A DNA stretch of 64,000 nucleotides from Ferruginibacter sp. (GTDB lineage: Bacteria > Bacteroidota > Bacteroidia > Chitinophagales > Chitinophagaceae): assembly GCA_014379625.1 (NCBI GenBank), contig JACMLJ010000065.1, forward strand, positions 185,276 through 249,275. Reading direction: 5' to 3'. Position 1 is the first letter of the stretch, and each line of letters opens with the position of its first letter. A model generated the notes under the pieces. The model searched no databases, was not told where the DNA came from, and saw only the letters and a program-made list of their open reading frames with translations. The position numbers were made by a program, and so were the translations under genes. Below are positions 34,366-45,457 of the stretch, piece by piece.

Positions 34366-34396
34366 AAATAAATTTTAGTTTACCAAATAAATTTTA
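34366..34396 (+). promoter_or_regulatory. Direct-repeat box upstream of the ceramide operon
   Basis: AAATAAATTTTA occurs at 34366-34377 and again at 34385-34396, 19 bp apart. The first copy extends to AAATAAATTTTAGT, the same 14-mer as 33838-33851 before the MarR gene. It lies 50-80 bp before the spt start. AT-rich words recur by chance, but the extended 14-mer match and its position are notable. Confidence 0.45.
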
Positions 34397-34436
34397 TCTA
34401 CTTTTCAATGAGCATAAGCTTAAGGAAACTCTTTAA

Positions 34437-36771
<2,335 letters not shown>

Positions 36772-36775
<4 letters not shown>

Positions 36776-37758
36776 ACGAGAAGGTATTAATTACGGGAGC
36801 AAGTGGGTTTTTAGGATACCATATTATCCAGGCTGCAATTGAAAAAGGGCTGGATGTGTATGCTGCGGTTAGGACAAACAGCAATATTGAACACCTGGAT
36901 AAATTGCCTGTGCACTACCTGTATCTTAATTATGATAACCGGGAGGAAATGACGAGGCAGCTAACAGAAAATAAAATTGACTATATTATTCATGCTGCCG
37001 GTGTCACAAAAGCGATAAGGCAGGAAGTGTATAATCTTGTAAATGCCACTTATACGTTAAACCTTGCGAAGGCGGCGGAAAAACTGGGCGGTAATTTAAA
37101 AAAAATGGTTTTCATAAGCAGTCTTGCGGCGGTTGGCCCATTGGGCGACTACCGGGATAAAATTACGGAACAAACCTGCCCAAACCCGGTAACAGCTTAC
37201 GGAAGAAGTAAGTTACTGGCCGAAAAAAATTTGGCAAATATTGCCATACCTACCACCATACTTCGCCCGACGGCAATATACGGACCAAGAGACAGGGATA
37301 TTTTTATTATGGTTAAAACCCTTAATAAAGGCCTGGATCCATATATTGGTAAAATGCTCCAGCAACTGAGTTTTGTGCATGTGAAAGACGTTGCGGAAGT
37401 AGCAGTGAATTCACTTTTTATGAATAATGCGCGGGGCATTTATAATATTACCGATGGCCATAGTTATAACCGGTACCAGTTTTCAGATATAGCCAGGATT
37501 TTATTAAAAAAGAACGCCCTCAGGTTTCACATACCAATGCCACTCGTGAAGATGCTGGCCTATATTTTAGAAACTACCAATGGCTGGCTCAAAAAGCCAT
37601 CCGTAATCAACAGGGAGAAGCTACAGGAACTGGCCGCTAAAAACTGGATATGTGATATCAGTAAAGCGAAAAAGGAATTGGCATTTTCACCCCAATTTGA
37701 TTTACAATCCGGCCTTGAAGATTCAATAGCCTGGTACGTAAAGAATAAGTGGATTTAG
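36772..37758 (+). CDS. NAD(P)-dependent epimerase/dehydratase-type reductase, candidate ceramide reductase
   Basis: 328 aa extended short-chain dehydrogenase. Rossmann loop GASGFLGYH (9-17), IIHAAGVT (72-79), catalytic Ser in ISSLAA (about 115-120), and Y143/K147 in TAYGRSKLLAEK; ATIYGPRD-type segment AIYGPRDRD (about 170). The ATGA overlap with the preceding GNAT-fold gene and closeness to spt suggest it reduces the 3-keto group of the sphingoid base or ceramide, as CerR does in Caulobacter. A role on another nucleotide-sugar-like substrate cannot be excluded from sequence alone. Confidence 0.72.
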
Positions 37759-37820
37759 AAAGAAGAAGAGTTGGGTATAAAGTATTAAAATAAGCAACTA
37801 TTAAATTAAAAACATACAAT

Positions 37821-39146
37821 ATGAAACAACAAATAACCCCTGCCGATGGAAGACTGGGCATCTTGATCCCCGGACTTGGTGCAGTTGCTACTACCTTTAT
37901 AGCAGGGGTGGAAGCAGTAAAAAAAGGAATAGCCAAACCTATTGGTTCGCTTACGCAGATGGGAAATATCCGGCTGGGTAAAAGAACGGAAAACCGGTTT
38001 CCCAGGATCAATGAATTGGTGCCGCTGGCAGACCTGAATGACATCGCATTTGGCGGATGGGATATTTATGAAGACAATGTGTATGAAGCAGCATTAAACG
38101 CAAAAGTGCTGGAGGTTTCACTCCTGCAATCCATCAAACCAGAACTGGAAGCCATTAAGCCAATGAAGGCTGTTTTTGACCGTTCTTATGTAGCTAACCT
38201 TGATGGTAAAAATGTAAAAACGGGCGCTACCAAATACGACCTTGCCCTACAGGTGATAGAAGATATTGAAAATTTTAAACTGGCCAATAATTGTAACCGG
38301 GTAGTGATAGTTTGGTGCGGCAGTACTGAAAAGTATATCGAATCAACTGATATCCATAGTACTATTGAAAAGTTTGAGGCAGCGCTGAAAAACAATGAAA
38401 GCCTGATTGCACCCAGTATGATCTATGCATATGCAGCTATCAAAAGTGGTGTGCCATTTGCTAACGGGGCGCCTAATTTAACCTGCGATATCCCCGCATT
38501 AATAGAACTGGCAAAAGAAACGCAAACACCCATAGGAGGTAAAGATTTCAAGACCGGGCAAACTTTGATGAAAACAATTTTAGCCCCCGGTTTGCACGCA
38601 AGGGCACTCGGTGTTAGTGGCTGGTTCTCTACCAACATACTTGGTAACAGGGACGGTTATGTGCTGGATCACCCCGAAAATTTTAAAACAAAAGAAGTTT
38701 CCAAACTGAGTGTATTGGATGAAATATTCAGGCCCGAACTAAACCCTGAATTATATGGTGACATGTACCATAAAGTGAGGATCAACTATTATCCTCCACG
38801 CGGTGATAATAAAGAAAGCTGGGACAATATCGACATCTTTGGCTGGCTTGGTTACCCTATGCAGATCAAAATAAATTTCCTTTGCAGGGATTCCATTTTA
38901 GCGGCGCCGATTGTATTGGACATCGCTTTATTTCTTGACCTGGCCAAACGTTCTGAAATGAGCGGGATACAGGAGTGGTTGTCATTTTATTTTAAATCAC
39001 CGCAAACACTGCCGGAGCTTAGTCCTGAACACGACATTTTTAAACAGTTGATGAAGATGCAGAATACCCTGCGACACATCATGGGAGAAGATTTAATAAC
39101 ACACCTTGGCCTGGATTATTACCAGGAGTTGGTTGAAACGCTATGA
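37821..39146 (+). CDS. Inositol-3-phosphate synthase (MIPS)
   Basis: 441 aa. It converts glucose 6-phosphate to 1L-myo-inositol 1-phosphate with bound NAD. The Rossmann start is GILIPGLGAVATTF (13-26), followed by GWDIYEDNVYEAA (about 74-86), an NNCNRVVIVWCGSTE segment (about 155-169), and the Inos-1-P synthase core GKDFKTGQTLMKT (about 240-252) and APGLHARALGVSGW. The length fits bacterial/eukaryotic-type MIPS. Starts 62 bp after the reductase and overlaps the PgpA-like gene as ATGA, so it feeds inositol phosphate directly into the lipid genes that follow. Confidence 0.93.
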   Translation: MKQQITPADGRLGILIPGLGAVATTFIAGVEAVKKGIAKPIGSLTQMGNIRLGKRTENRFPRINELVPLADLNDIAFGGWDIYEDNVYEAALNAKVLEVSLLQSIKPELEAIKPMKAVFDRSYVANLDGKNVKTGATKYDLALQVIEDIENFKLANNCNRVVIVWCGSTEKYIESTDIHSTIEKFEAALKNNESLIAPSMIYAYAAIKSGVPFANGAPNLTCDIPALIELAKETQTPIGGKDFKTGQTLMKTILAPGLHARALGVSGWFSTNILGNRDGYVLDHPENFKTKEVSKLSVLDEIFRPELNPELYGDMYHKVRINYYPPRGDNKESWDNIDIFGWLGYPMQIKINFLCRDSILAAPIVLDIALFLDLAKRSEMSGIQEWLSFYFKSPQTLPELSPEHDIFKQLMKMQNTLRHIMGEDLITHLGLDYYQELVETL

Positions 39147-39595
39147 TGAAATTTCATACATTGATCGCATCCGTACTGGGTATTGGTTACGTAGGTAAGG
39201 GCGCAGGTACGGTAGCAGCGGTAATGTATTGTATTATTTGGTTTTTACTGCCTGCCGGTTATGAAAAAACTAACTGGCAGGTGGTAATAACAATACTGAT
39301 TTTTATGGTGGGTACCTGGAGTTCAGGCGTGGTAGACAGTATATGGGGCAGGGACAGCGGTAAGGTGGTAATTGATGAAGTGGCAGGAATGGCGATAGCA
39401 TTATTATATGTACCACATCATATTGTGTTTGTAATAATCAGCCTGGTTGCATTTAGATTCTTTGATATTGTAAAACCGCTTGGGGTGCGAAGAGCGGAGA
39501 TATTGCCAAAGGGCTGGGGAGTAATGGCGGATGATTTTCTGGCAGGATTGTATGCCCTGGCAGTCATCCAGTTTTGTATATGGATTAGCAAATAA
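39143..39595 (+). CDS. PgpA-like phosphatase, candidate phosphatidylinositol-phosphate phosphatase
   Basis: 150 aa, PgpA family. Conserved GIGYVGKGAGTVAA (13-26) corresponds to the PgpA N-terminal block and DSGKVVIDEVAGMAIA (about 71-86) to its catalytic acidic block; three to four membrane segments. Classical PgpA dephosphorylates phosphatidylglycerophosphate. Here the gene is coupled (ATGA) to MIPS and near a CDP-alcohol phosphatidyltransferase, as in the Bacteroides inositol-lipid locus, where a PgpA homologue acts on phosphatidylinositol phosphate. I therefore prefer that role; the sequence alone would also fit PgpA. Confidence 0.75.
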   Translation: MMKFHTLIASVLGIGYVGKGAGTVAAVMYCIIWFLLPAGYEKTNWQVVITILIFMVGTWSSGVVDSIWGRDSGKVVIDEVAGMAIALLYVPHHIVFVIISLVAFRFFDIVKPLGVRRAEILPKGWGVMADDFLAGLYALAVIQFCIWISK

Positions 39596-39605
39596 ACCGG
39601 CTGGT

Positions 39606-40001
39606 ATGAAAACATTTTTTAAGGCCAACATAGCATCGCTCACCGCCAGTTTTTTTGATTACCTGGTCACTTTCATATTTAAGCAATATCTACACTTCGA
39701 CCCTGTACTTGCCAGCATTACAGGTACGGTATCCGGCGGCATCATCAATTTTTTAATCGGGAGGCACTGGGTTTTTAATTCTCCCGATTCGCCGGTATTT
39801 CAACAGGGGAAAAAATATTTGCTTAGCTGGACAGGGAATTTGATTTTAAATGCGTTGGGGGTTTATTTACTGGTTAGGTATGCAGGGCTTTTTTATATGA
39901 CGGCAAAAGTAATTACTTCGGTTACTGTTGCCATAGTCTATAATTACCCTATCCAAAAAAAATATGTTTTCAAAAATATTGATAGTAATGAAAGGGATTA
40001 A
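39606..40001 (+). CDS. GtrA-like four-helix membrane protein
   Basis: 131 aa from the ATG at 39606, 10 bp after the previous stop; a longer frame from 39531 overlaps that gene and adds unlike residues. Four membrane helices (about 8-28, 38-58, 75-95, 100-118) and the GtrA-family pattern: KANIASLTASFFDYLVTF, then TGTVSGGIINFLIGRHWVF, then a basic end (NYPIQKKYVF). GtrA-like proteins are thought to help flip polyprenol- or lipid-linked sugars. Within this operon it may flip an inositol lipid. The next gene overlaps its 3' end by 14 bp. Confidence 0.85.
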   Translation: MKTFFKANIASLTASFFDYLVTFIFKQYLHFDPVLASITGTVSGGIINFLIGRHWVFNSPDSPVFQQGKKYLLSWTGNLILNALGVYLLVRYAGLFYMTAKVITSVTVAIVYNYPIQKKYVFKNIDSNERD

Positions 40002-42534
40002 GATAATACTGACAACTTCATTTTTATTTACGCTGTTAGGTGCCGGATTTTCGGCCAGCGCCCAAACAATAGTAAAAGGTTTTGTAAAAGACGCCACCAC
40101 TATGAAGCCGATCCAGTTTGCAAGCATTTATTTTGAGGGTGGTAAGGGTGTGACCACGGGTGAAGACGGTAGTTACTCCATTGTTACCAATCGCGACAAG
40201 CTGACTACTTTGAACTTTTCTTTTACCGGTTATAAAAAAACAAGCAGGAAGATCATCGCTGGAAAAGAGCAGACCGTTAACATTGAACTGGAATTATCTG
40301 AATCACTAAAGGAAGTGGTTGTAAAAACAAAAAAAAGGGCCAAATACAGGAACAAGGATAATCCTGCAGTGGAGTTAATAGACCTAGTGATTGAAAATAA
40401 AAATAAAAATAAGATAAAAGCATATGATTTTGTACAATACCAGCAGTACGAAAAGCTGTCGCTTTCTTTAACCAATAAACCCGAAAAGCTGATCAAAAAC
40501 AGGCTTTTCAGGAACTATAAATTTATCCTGGAAAACATCGACAGCACTACTGTAGAAGGTAAATCACTGTTACCAGTTTACCTCGAAGAGAAATTATCCG
40601 ATCGTTACCTTAAGAAAAATCCTGAAAAGAACAAGACCGTGATGCTGGGTGAGAAAAAAGTAAACTATGGAGATTTTTTAGATGATAAAGGTATCAGCCA
40701 ATACCTTAAAAGATTATATGCTGATATCAATATTTATGACAATAATGTAACGATACTCGCCACCCAGTTCCTGAGCCCGATAGCTGATATGGGCCCGAGT
40801 TTTTACCGCTATTATATCAGGGATACCGTGGAACTGGAGGGTATAAAATTAGTAAAATTATATTTCACTCCCCGGAACCCCAACGACCTCCTTTTCAGGG
40901 GTACCATGTTCATTACACTTGATGGCAATTATGGCGTGCAAAAAATCAGCATGACGATCAGTAAAAATGCAAATTTAAACTGGACAAGGGAGCTTAGGAT
41001 AAACCAGGATTTTGAAAAAGCCAAAGACGGGCGTTTTCATGTGATTAAAAGCAGTATGCTGGCCGAGTTTGCACTTACCCAAAATGCTTCGGGTGGAGTA
41101 TTGGGAGAAAGAACTGTATCCTTTAAAAACTTTTTAACTGATATACCTGCCCCCGACAGCATCTATAACGGCAAAGACCTGGTTGAAAAGACAGACCTGG
41201 CCGCTACACCTGATAGTTTCTGGACAGTGCAAAGGCATACCCCTTTAACTATTGTAGAAACAAAAGCTTATTACAATATCGACAGTCTAAAAAATATGCG
41301 TTCTTTCAAAAGATTTGGTGAAATTGCCACCCTCCTGTTTTCAGGATATAAATCCTTTGGCCCGTGGGAGTTAGGTAATACCAATACTTTCTACTATTAT
41401 AACCCGGTAGAAGGGTTTACGTTAAAAGTTGGCGGACGCACCACGCCCAAATTCAGCAATTTTATATACTTTGACAATTATTTTGCGTATGGTTTTAACG
41501 ATAAAAAGCTTAAATACCTTGCCGCGGTTACCTATTCATTTAATCATAAATCCATTTATTCTTTCCCGCTCAATTATTTAAAACTGAGTTATCAATATGA
41601 TACTGATATACCCGGGCAGGAATTATTAACGGTGAATGAAGACAATTTCCTGCTATCGTTTAAAAGAGGTAATAATAATAAATGGTTGTACAATAATTAT
41701 TTTAAAGTAGAATATGTAAGGGAGTTTGGAAAGAACCTGCGATATAATTTTGCCTTTAAAAACTGGAAACAAACCCCTGCGGGAGATATCAGTTATCAAA
41801 AGGTAACCGACAATTCGCTTGTAAAAAATGTAACCACTTCTGAATTATCAGCCGAACTGAGGTGGGCGCCCAATGAGCAGTTTTATCAGGGCAAAAATTT
41901 CAGGACACCCATCATTAACAAATACCCCATATTTAACCTGCGTTTCATAGTAGGCGTAAAGGGCCTGATGAAAGGTGAATATAATTACCAGAATATTACC
42001 GGCAGTATAGAGAAGCGGCTATATTTATCCCAGTTAGGCTATGCAGATATAACACTTCAGGGTGGCTATATCTGGGGCAAATTACCCTTCCCACTGCTTA
42101 CCATTCACAGGGCCAACCAAACATACGCCTACCAGTTAAATTCGTACAATCTTATGAATTTCATGGAGTTTGTAAGTGATAAATATACCGCTGCCAATTT
42201 CAACTTTTATTTTAATGGGTTTTTCTTTAACAAAATCCCCTTAATTAAAAAGCTTAAGCTTAGGGAGGTGGCAAGTTTTAAGATATTGTATGGTGGTGTA
42301 AGGGATGAAAATGATCCTGCTAAAACAGTGGACCTGTTTAAATTCCCCACAGATGTTACCATCGGACAACAAACCACATTCGCATTTAATAAAACGCCCT
42401 ATATGGAAGTGAGTGTGGGTATCGCTAATATCTTTAAGCTGATACGTGTTGACCTGGTAAAACGGTTGACTTACCTCGATAACCCGGGAATAACACTCTG
42501 GGGGATCAGGACAAGGGTTAGGTTTGATTTTTAA
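39988..42534 (+). CDS. Outer-membrane DUF5686 / carboxypeptidase-regulatory-like barrel protein
   Basis: 848 aa from the ATG at 39988 (an ATG at 39964 would add eight residues before the signal peptide MKGIKIILTTSFLFTLLG, cleaved near ASAQ). CarboxypepD_reg domain at about 28-110 (VKGFVKDATTMKPIQFASIY), then the DUF5686 region (120-400) and a beta-barrel-like C-terminal half (about 430-848) of alternating aromatic strands ending in RVRFDF, with the C-terminal Phe usual for BAM-assembled proteins. Function unknown; related proteins are numerous in Bacteroidota. Its setting between inositol-lipid genes makes lipid export to the outer membrane a testable idea. Confidence 0.82.
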   Translation: MKGIKIILTTSFLFTLLGAGFSASAQTIVKGFVKDATTMKPIQFASIYFEGGKGVTTGEDGSYSIVTNRDKLTTLNFSFTGYKKTSRKIIAGKEQTVNIELELSESLKEVVVKTKKRAKYRNKDNPAVELIDLVIENKNKNKIKAYDFVQYQQYEKLSLSLTNKPEKLIKNRLFRNYKFILENIDSTTVEGKSLLPVYLEEKLSDRYLKKNPEKNKTVMLGEKKVNYGDFLDDKGISQYLKRLYADINIYDNNVTILATQFLSPIADMGPSFYRYYIRDTVELEGIKLVKLYFTPRNPNDLLFRGTMFITLDGNYGVQKISMTISKNANLNWTRELRINQDFEKAKDGRFHVIKSSMLAEFALTQNASGGVLGERTVSFKNFLTDIPAPDSIYNGKDLVEKTDLAATPDSFWTVQRHTPLTIVETKAYYNIDSLKNMRSFKRFGEIATLLFSGYKSFGPWELGNTNTFYYYNPVEGFTLKVGGRTTPKFSNFIYFDNYFAYGFNDKKLKYLAAVTYSFNHKSIYSFPLNYLKLSYQYDTDIPGQELLTVNEDNFLLSFKRGNNNKWLYNNYFKVEYVREFGKNLRYNFAFKNWKQTPAGDISYQKVTDNSLVKNVTTSELSAELRWAPNEQFYQGKNFRTPIINKYPIFNLRFIVGVKGLMKGEYNYQNITGSIEKRLYLSQLGYADITLQGGYIWGKLPFPLLTIHRANQTYAYQLNSYNLMNFMEFVSDKYTAANFNFYFNGFFFNKIPLIKKLKLREVASFKILYGGVRDENDPAKTVDLFKFPTDVTIGQQTTFAFNKTPYMEVSVGIANIFKLIRVDLVKRLTYLDNPGITLWGIRTRVRFDF

Positions 42535-42551
42535 TACAAAAAAAATATATT

Positions 42552-43265
42552 ATGGCAAATGAATTAGTTAGAGACCGGCTTCAAAAAATAATCTATGTAG
42601 TGATCAACCCGCTGGTAAGGAGATTGATAAAAATAGGTTTTACCCCTAATATAGTTACGGTTACGGGATTGATACTTAATATCGGTGTTTCCATCATTTT
42701 TATTATGGGCGCCGAAGAAGGTAACCGGGGCGACATGTCGTATGTGGGCTGGGCGGGCGCCCTGATATTATTTGCGGGCTTATTTGATATGCTCGACGGG
42801 CAGGTAGCAAGATTAGGAAACATGAGTTCTACCTTTGGCGCATTATTCGATTCGGTGCTGGACAGGTACAGTGAGCTGATTATGTTTCTGGGTATTTGTT
42901 ATTACCTGGTTGCACACGATTATTTCTTTAGCTCCCTGTTTGCATTTATAGCACTGATTGGTTCTATGATGGTAAGTTATACAAGGGCCAGGAGCGAAGG
43001 ATTGGGTATAGAAAATAAGGGGGGCATCATGCAACGCCCCGAGCGGATTGTTTTAACAGGGGTTGCAGCATTGTCCTGCGGCATCATTGGTTTTTTTATA
43101 GGAGGTGATTATAAATATACCATCCCCGGCACATCCTTTCAACTATTTGAAACTGTGTCGGTATTCACCATGCCAATTACTATTATGGCGGTGCTATCCA
43201 ATATAACCGCTTTTAAAAGACTGGCAGCCGCTAAAAAAGCTTTAGACGAAAAAGACAAAAAATAA
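42552..43265 (+). CDS. CDP-alcohol phosphatidyltransferase, candidate phosphatidylinositol-phosphate synthase
   Basis: 237 aa integral membrane enzyme. The family motif is complete: D79-x2-D82-G83-x2-A86-R87-x8-G96-x3-D100-x3-D104, read in FDMLDGQVARLGNMSSTFG and then FDSVLDR. It moves a phosphatidyl group from CDP-diacylglycerol to an alcohol acceptor. With MIPS and a PgpA-like phosphatase in the same run, inositol phosphate is the expected acceptor, giving phosphatidylinositol phosphate as in actinobacteria and B. thetaiotaomicron. A plain PgsA or archaetidyl-type acceptor is less likely. It starts 17 bp after the barrel gene. Confidence 0.85.
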   Translation: MANELVRDRLQKIIYVVINPLVRRLIKIGFTPNIVTVTGLILNIGVSIIFIMGAEEGNRGDMSYVGWAGALILFAGLFDMLDGQVARLGNMSSTFGALFDSVLDRYSELIMFLGICYYLVAHDYFFSSLFAFIALIGSMMVSYTRARSEGLGIENKGGIMQRPERIVLTGVAALSCGIIGFFIGGDYKYTIPGTSFQLFETVSVFTMPITIMAVLSNITAFKRLAAAKKALDEKDKK

Positions 43266-43271
43266 CTTTGT

Positions 43272-43805
43272 ATGGTGGTTAGGAAATTACTTTTTGTAAT
43301 TATTATTTTCACAGTTTCCTTTTTACCGGGCCTGGCACAGGAAAAGAATTTCCCTGTACCTTCCGGCAATAATAAACAATTGTTTTACCTGCAGCGGACT
43401 TCCAATACCAATACTATTGTTTATGAACTCAATTACCTTAATGGCGCCCTTGACCCCGTGAACCCTGTTCACGAATTTTGGATACGGTACCAGGAAAAAG
43501 GCCAGCGGGAAGAGTTGAGTTATATCCAGCGAAAATTCGCCTATGGCATTAAAACAAAAAAGATCAGGGCCAACCAATATGAGCTAAGTTTTGTATCTTA
43601 TAAAAAGTATAAAATGTATTTAGAGGCGGGGCCTGATAACAGGTTCTATGTTTATACAACTATCAATAGTAAAAAAGTGATACTAACAAGCATATTCCTG
43701 AAAATAAACGGAGGCTCATTCTGGTCGCCTAATATTGAATACGTTGAAATTTCGGGTATTGAACCTGTTAGCCGATCGGTTGTAAAGGAAAAATTAAAAA
43801 TCTGA
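43272..43805 (+). CDS. DUF4833 exported protein
   Basis: 177 aa. N-terminal signal peptide (MVVRKLLFVIIIFTVSFLPG, cleaved near LAQ). The body contains the recognisable DUF4833 pattern: FPVPSGNNKQLFYLQRTSN, NTIVYELNYLNG, PVHEFWIRYQEKGQREELS, IQRKFAYGIK. A compact beta-rich domain of about 150 residues with no evident catalytic triad; function unknown. Six bp after the phosphatidyltransferase stop. An exact -7-like TAACTTTG lies at 43263-43270, just before the ATG, perhaps an internal promoter. It may bind or chaperone the lipid product in the periplasm (inference). Confidence 0.82.
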   Translation: MVVRKLLFVIIIFTVSFLPGLAQEKNFPVPSGNNKQLFYLQRTSNTNTIVYELNYLNGALDPVNPVHEFWIRYQEKGQREELSYIQRKFAYGIKTKKIRANQYELSFVSYKKYKMYLEAGPDNRFYVYTTINSKKVILTSIFLKINGGSFWSPNIEYVEISGIEPVSRSVVKEKLKI

Positions 43806-43830
43806 TGAACCTGCATTATAATTACGCAAG

Positions 43831-44460
43831 ATGAAAAAAAATTATGTTTCCAATACAGAGGAATCGATCAAATTATTTAAGAACAATATATTTGATAGCT
43901 TGTCAAAAGTACATTTCACGGTACCCCTGTATATTTTTATTCCGGCTATCCTGTTTTTTTCTTACAAGGCATTTAGTTACGATATCCATATCACCTGGTT
44001 CGTCATTTATTTTGTAGCGGGACTTATTGTGTGGACCATCACAGAATACTTTTTACACCGGTTTATTTTTCACTATCATCCAAGTTCGGAGTTTGGTAAA
44101 AAGCTGCATTTTATTTTTCATGGCGTACACCACGATTATCCAAGGGATAAAAAAAGATTAGTAATGCCCCCATCCGCAAGTATCCCTTTGGCCGCATTCT
44201 TTTATTTTCTATTTTCCTTCTTTCTGGAACAAAAATTTTTATTCGCATTTTTTCCCGGGTTTTTATTAGGTTACCTCGTATACGATATGATGCATTATGC
44301 CATGCACCACCATAATTTTAAAAACCCTCTTTTAAAGAAGATCAAGCAGCATCACATGTTGCACCATTACCAGGATTCCACCAAGGGATATGGTGTAAGT
44401 TCATCTTTATGGGATATCATTCTAAAATCCGATTTTACGCCGGAACCGAATAAAAGTTGA
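43831..44460 (+). CDS. Fatty-acid hydroxylase superfamily enzyme, candidate ceramide 2-hydroxylase
   Basis: 209 aa di-iron membrane hydroxylase. All histidine clusters are present: H76/H81/H83 (EYFLHRFIFHYH), H93/H97/H100/H101 (HFIFHGVHHDYP), H155/H159-H161 (HYAMHHHNF), H174-H179 (QHHMLHHY). The HFxxHGxHHxxPxD version and ending KGYGVSSSLWDII are those of the Scs7/FA2H type that 2-hydroxylates the acyl chain of ceramides, rather than of sterol desaturases. No cytochrome b5 domain. Two to four membrane helices. Its stop is joined to the next start as TGATG, tying it to the AUR1-like enzyme. Confidence 0.85.
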   Translation: MKKNYVSNTEESIKLFKNNIFDSLSKVHFTVPLYIFIPAILFFSYKAFSYDIHITWFVIYFVAGLIVWTITEYFLHRFIFHYHPSSEFGKKLHFIFHGVHHDYPRDKKRLVMPPSASIPLAAFFYFLFSFFLEQKFLFAFFPGFLLGYLVYDMMHYAMHHHNFKNPLLKKIKQHHMLHHYQDSTKGYGVSSSLWDIILKSDFTPEPNKS

Positions 44461-45389
44461 TGAATAAAGAAACCAACGGTAAAATTTCCCGTAATAGTAT
44501 TTTAATTGTTTTCGCTGTTTCACTGGTTTACCTGTTAAACTCATTTTTTTTAATCGGGTTTAAAACAGATCAACTGGTATTGACGGCCACTTTTAATATC
44601 TGCTTCTTTTTATCTCCGGTAACCAGAAAATTTATAATCGCGTTTTCCATATTCATAGTATACTGGATATTGTTTGATTATATGAAGGCATTTCCAAATT
44701 ATACATTCAATGCAGTACACATACAAGATCTATACGATGCAGAAAAATCGCTTTTTGGTATCACTTATCAAGGTAAAATAATTACCGCCAATGAGTATTG
44801 GTTGTTAAATGGGCGCACCTGGCTGGATATCCTGTCGGGCATATTTTATTTATGCTGGATCCCCGTTCCGCTTGCATTTGCAGCCTATCTTTTTTTTAAA
44901 GATAAAAACCTTTTCCTGCATTTCTCCCTAACTTTTGTATTGGTAAACCTGCTGGGATTTATTATTTATTACGCCTACCCTGCTGCACCACCCTGGTATT
45001 ATCAGCTGAACGGCGCTCATTTTTTACCCGGTACGCCCGGTAATACTGCCGCTCTTCATAAATTCGATGATTATTTCAATATCAACGTATTTCGCAATAT
45101 CTATGAAAAGAGTTCCAATGTATTTGCCGCAATGCCATCCTTACATTCTTCCTATCCGTTGATCGTTGTGTATTATGGAATAAAGAAAAAGCTGGGATGG
45201 GTAAACCTGTTATTTGTAGCAGTTACATTGGGAATCTGGTTTGCCGCAGTGTACACCAGTCACCATTATATACTGGATGTACTGGCGGGTACGGTATGCG
45301 CAATGGCGGGTATTTTTATTTTTCAAAAAATTCTATTGCGCAATAGCAGCTTTAGGAAATTCCTGGATTTCTATAAAGCAAATATTTAA
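44460..45389 (+). CDS. AUR1/PAP2-like enzyme, candidate inositol phosphorylceramide synthase
   Basis: 309 aa from the ATG at 44460 (TTG at 44457 is the alternative). Six or so membrane helices. PAP2 superfamily catalytic blocks of the AUR1 type: FAAMPSLHSSYP with H229, and YTSHHYILDVLAG with H269 and D273; YPAAPPWYY (about 173-181) is also a feature of AUR1-like proteins. Such enzymes move phosphoinositol from phosphatidylinositol to ceramide. The surrounding genes supply both substrates. TGATG coupling to the hydroxylase suggests the two act on the same lipid. Last gene of the run; a convergent gene ends 68 bp later. Confidence 0.82.
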   Translation: MNKETNGKISRNSILIVFAVSLVYLLNSFFLIGFKTDQLVLTATFNICFFLSPVTRKFIIAFSIFIVYWILFDYMKAFPNYTFNAVHIQDLYDAEKSLFGITYQGKIITANEYWLLNGRTWLDILSGIFYLCWIPVPLAFAAYLFFKDKNLFLHFSLTFVLVNLLGFIIYYAYPAAPPWYYQLNGAHFLPGTPGNTAALHKFDDYFNINVFRNIYEKSSNVFAAMPSLHSSYPLIVVYYGIKKKLGWVNLLFVAVTLGIWFAAVYTSHHYILDVLAGTVCAMAGIFIFQKILLRNSSFRKFLDFYKANI

Positions 45390-45457
45390 GATCAACTTAC
45401 TAACCCGATTAGGTAAGGAGTATAAAATACGGCTCCGGTTTTTTGGCCTTCCTGCAT

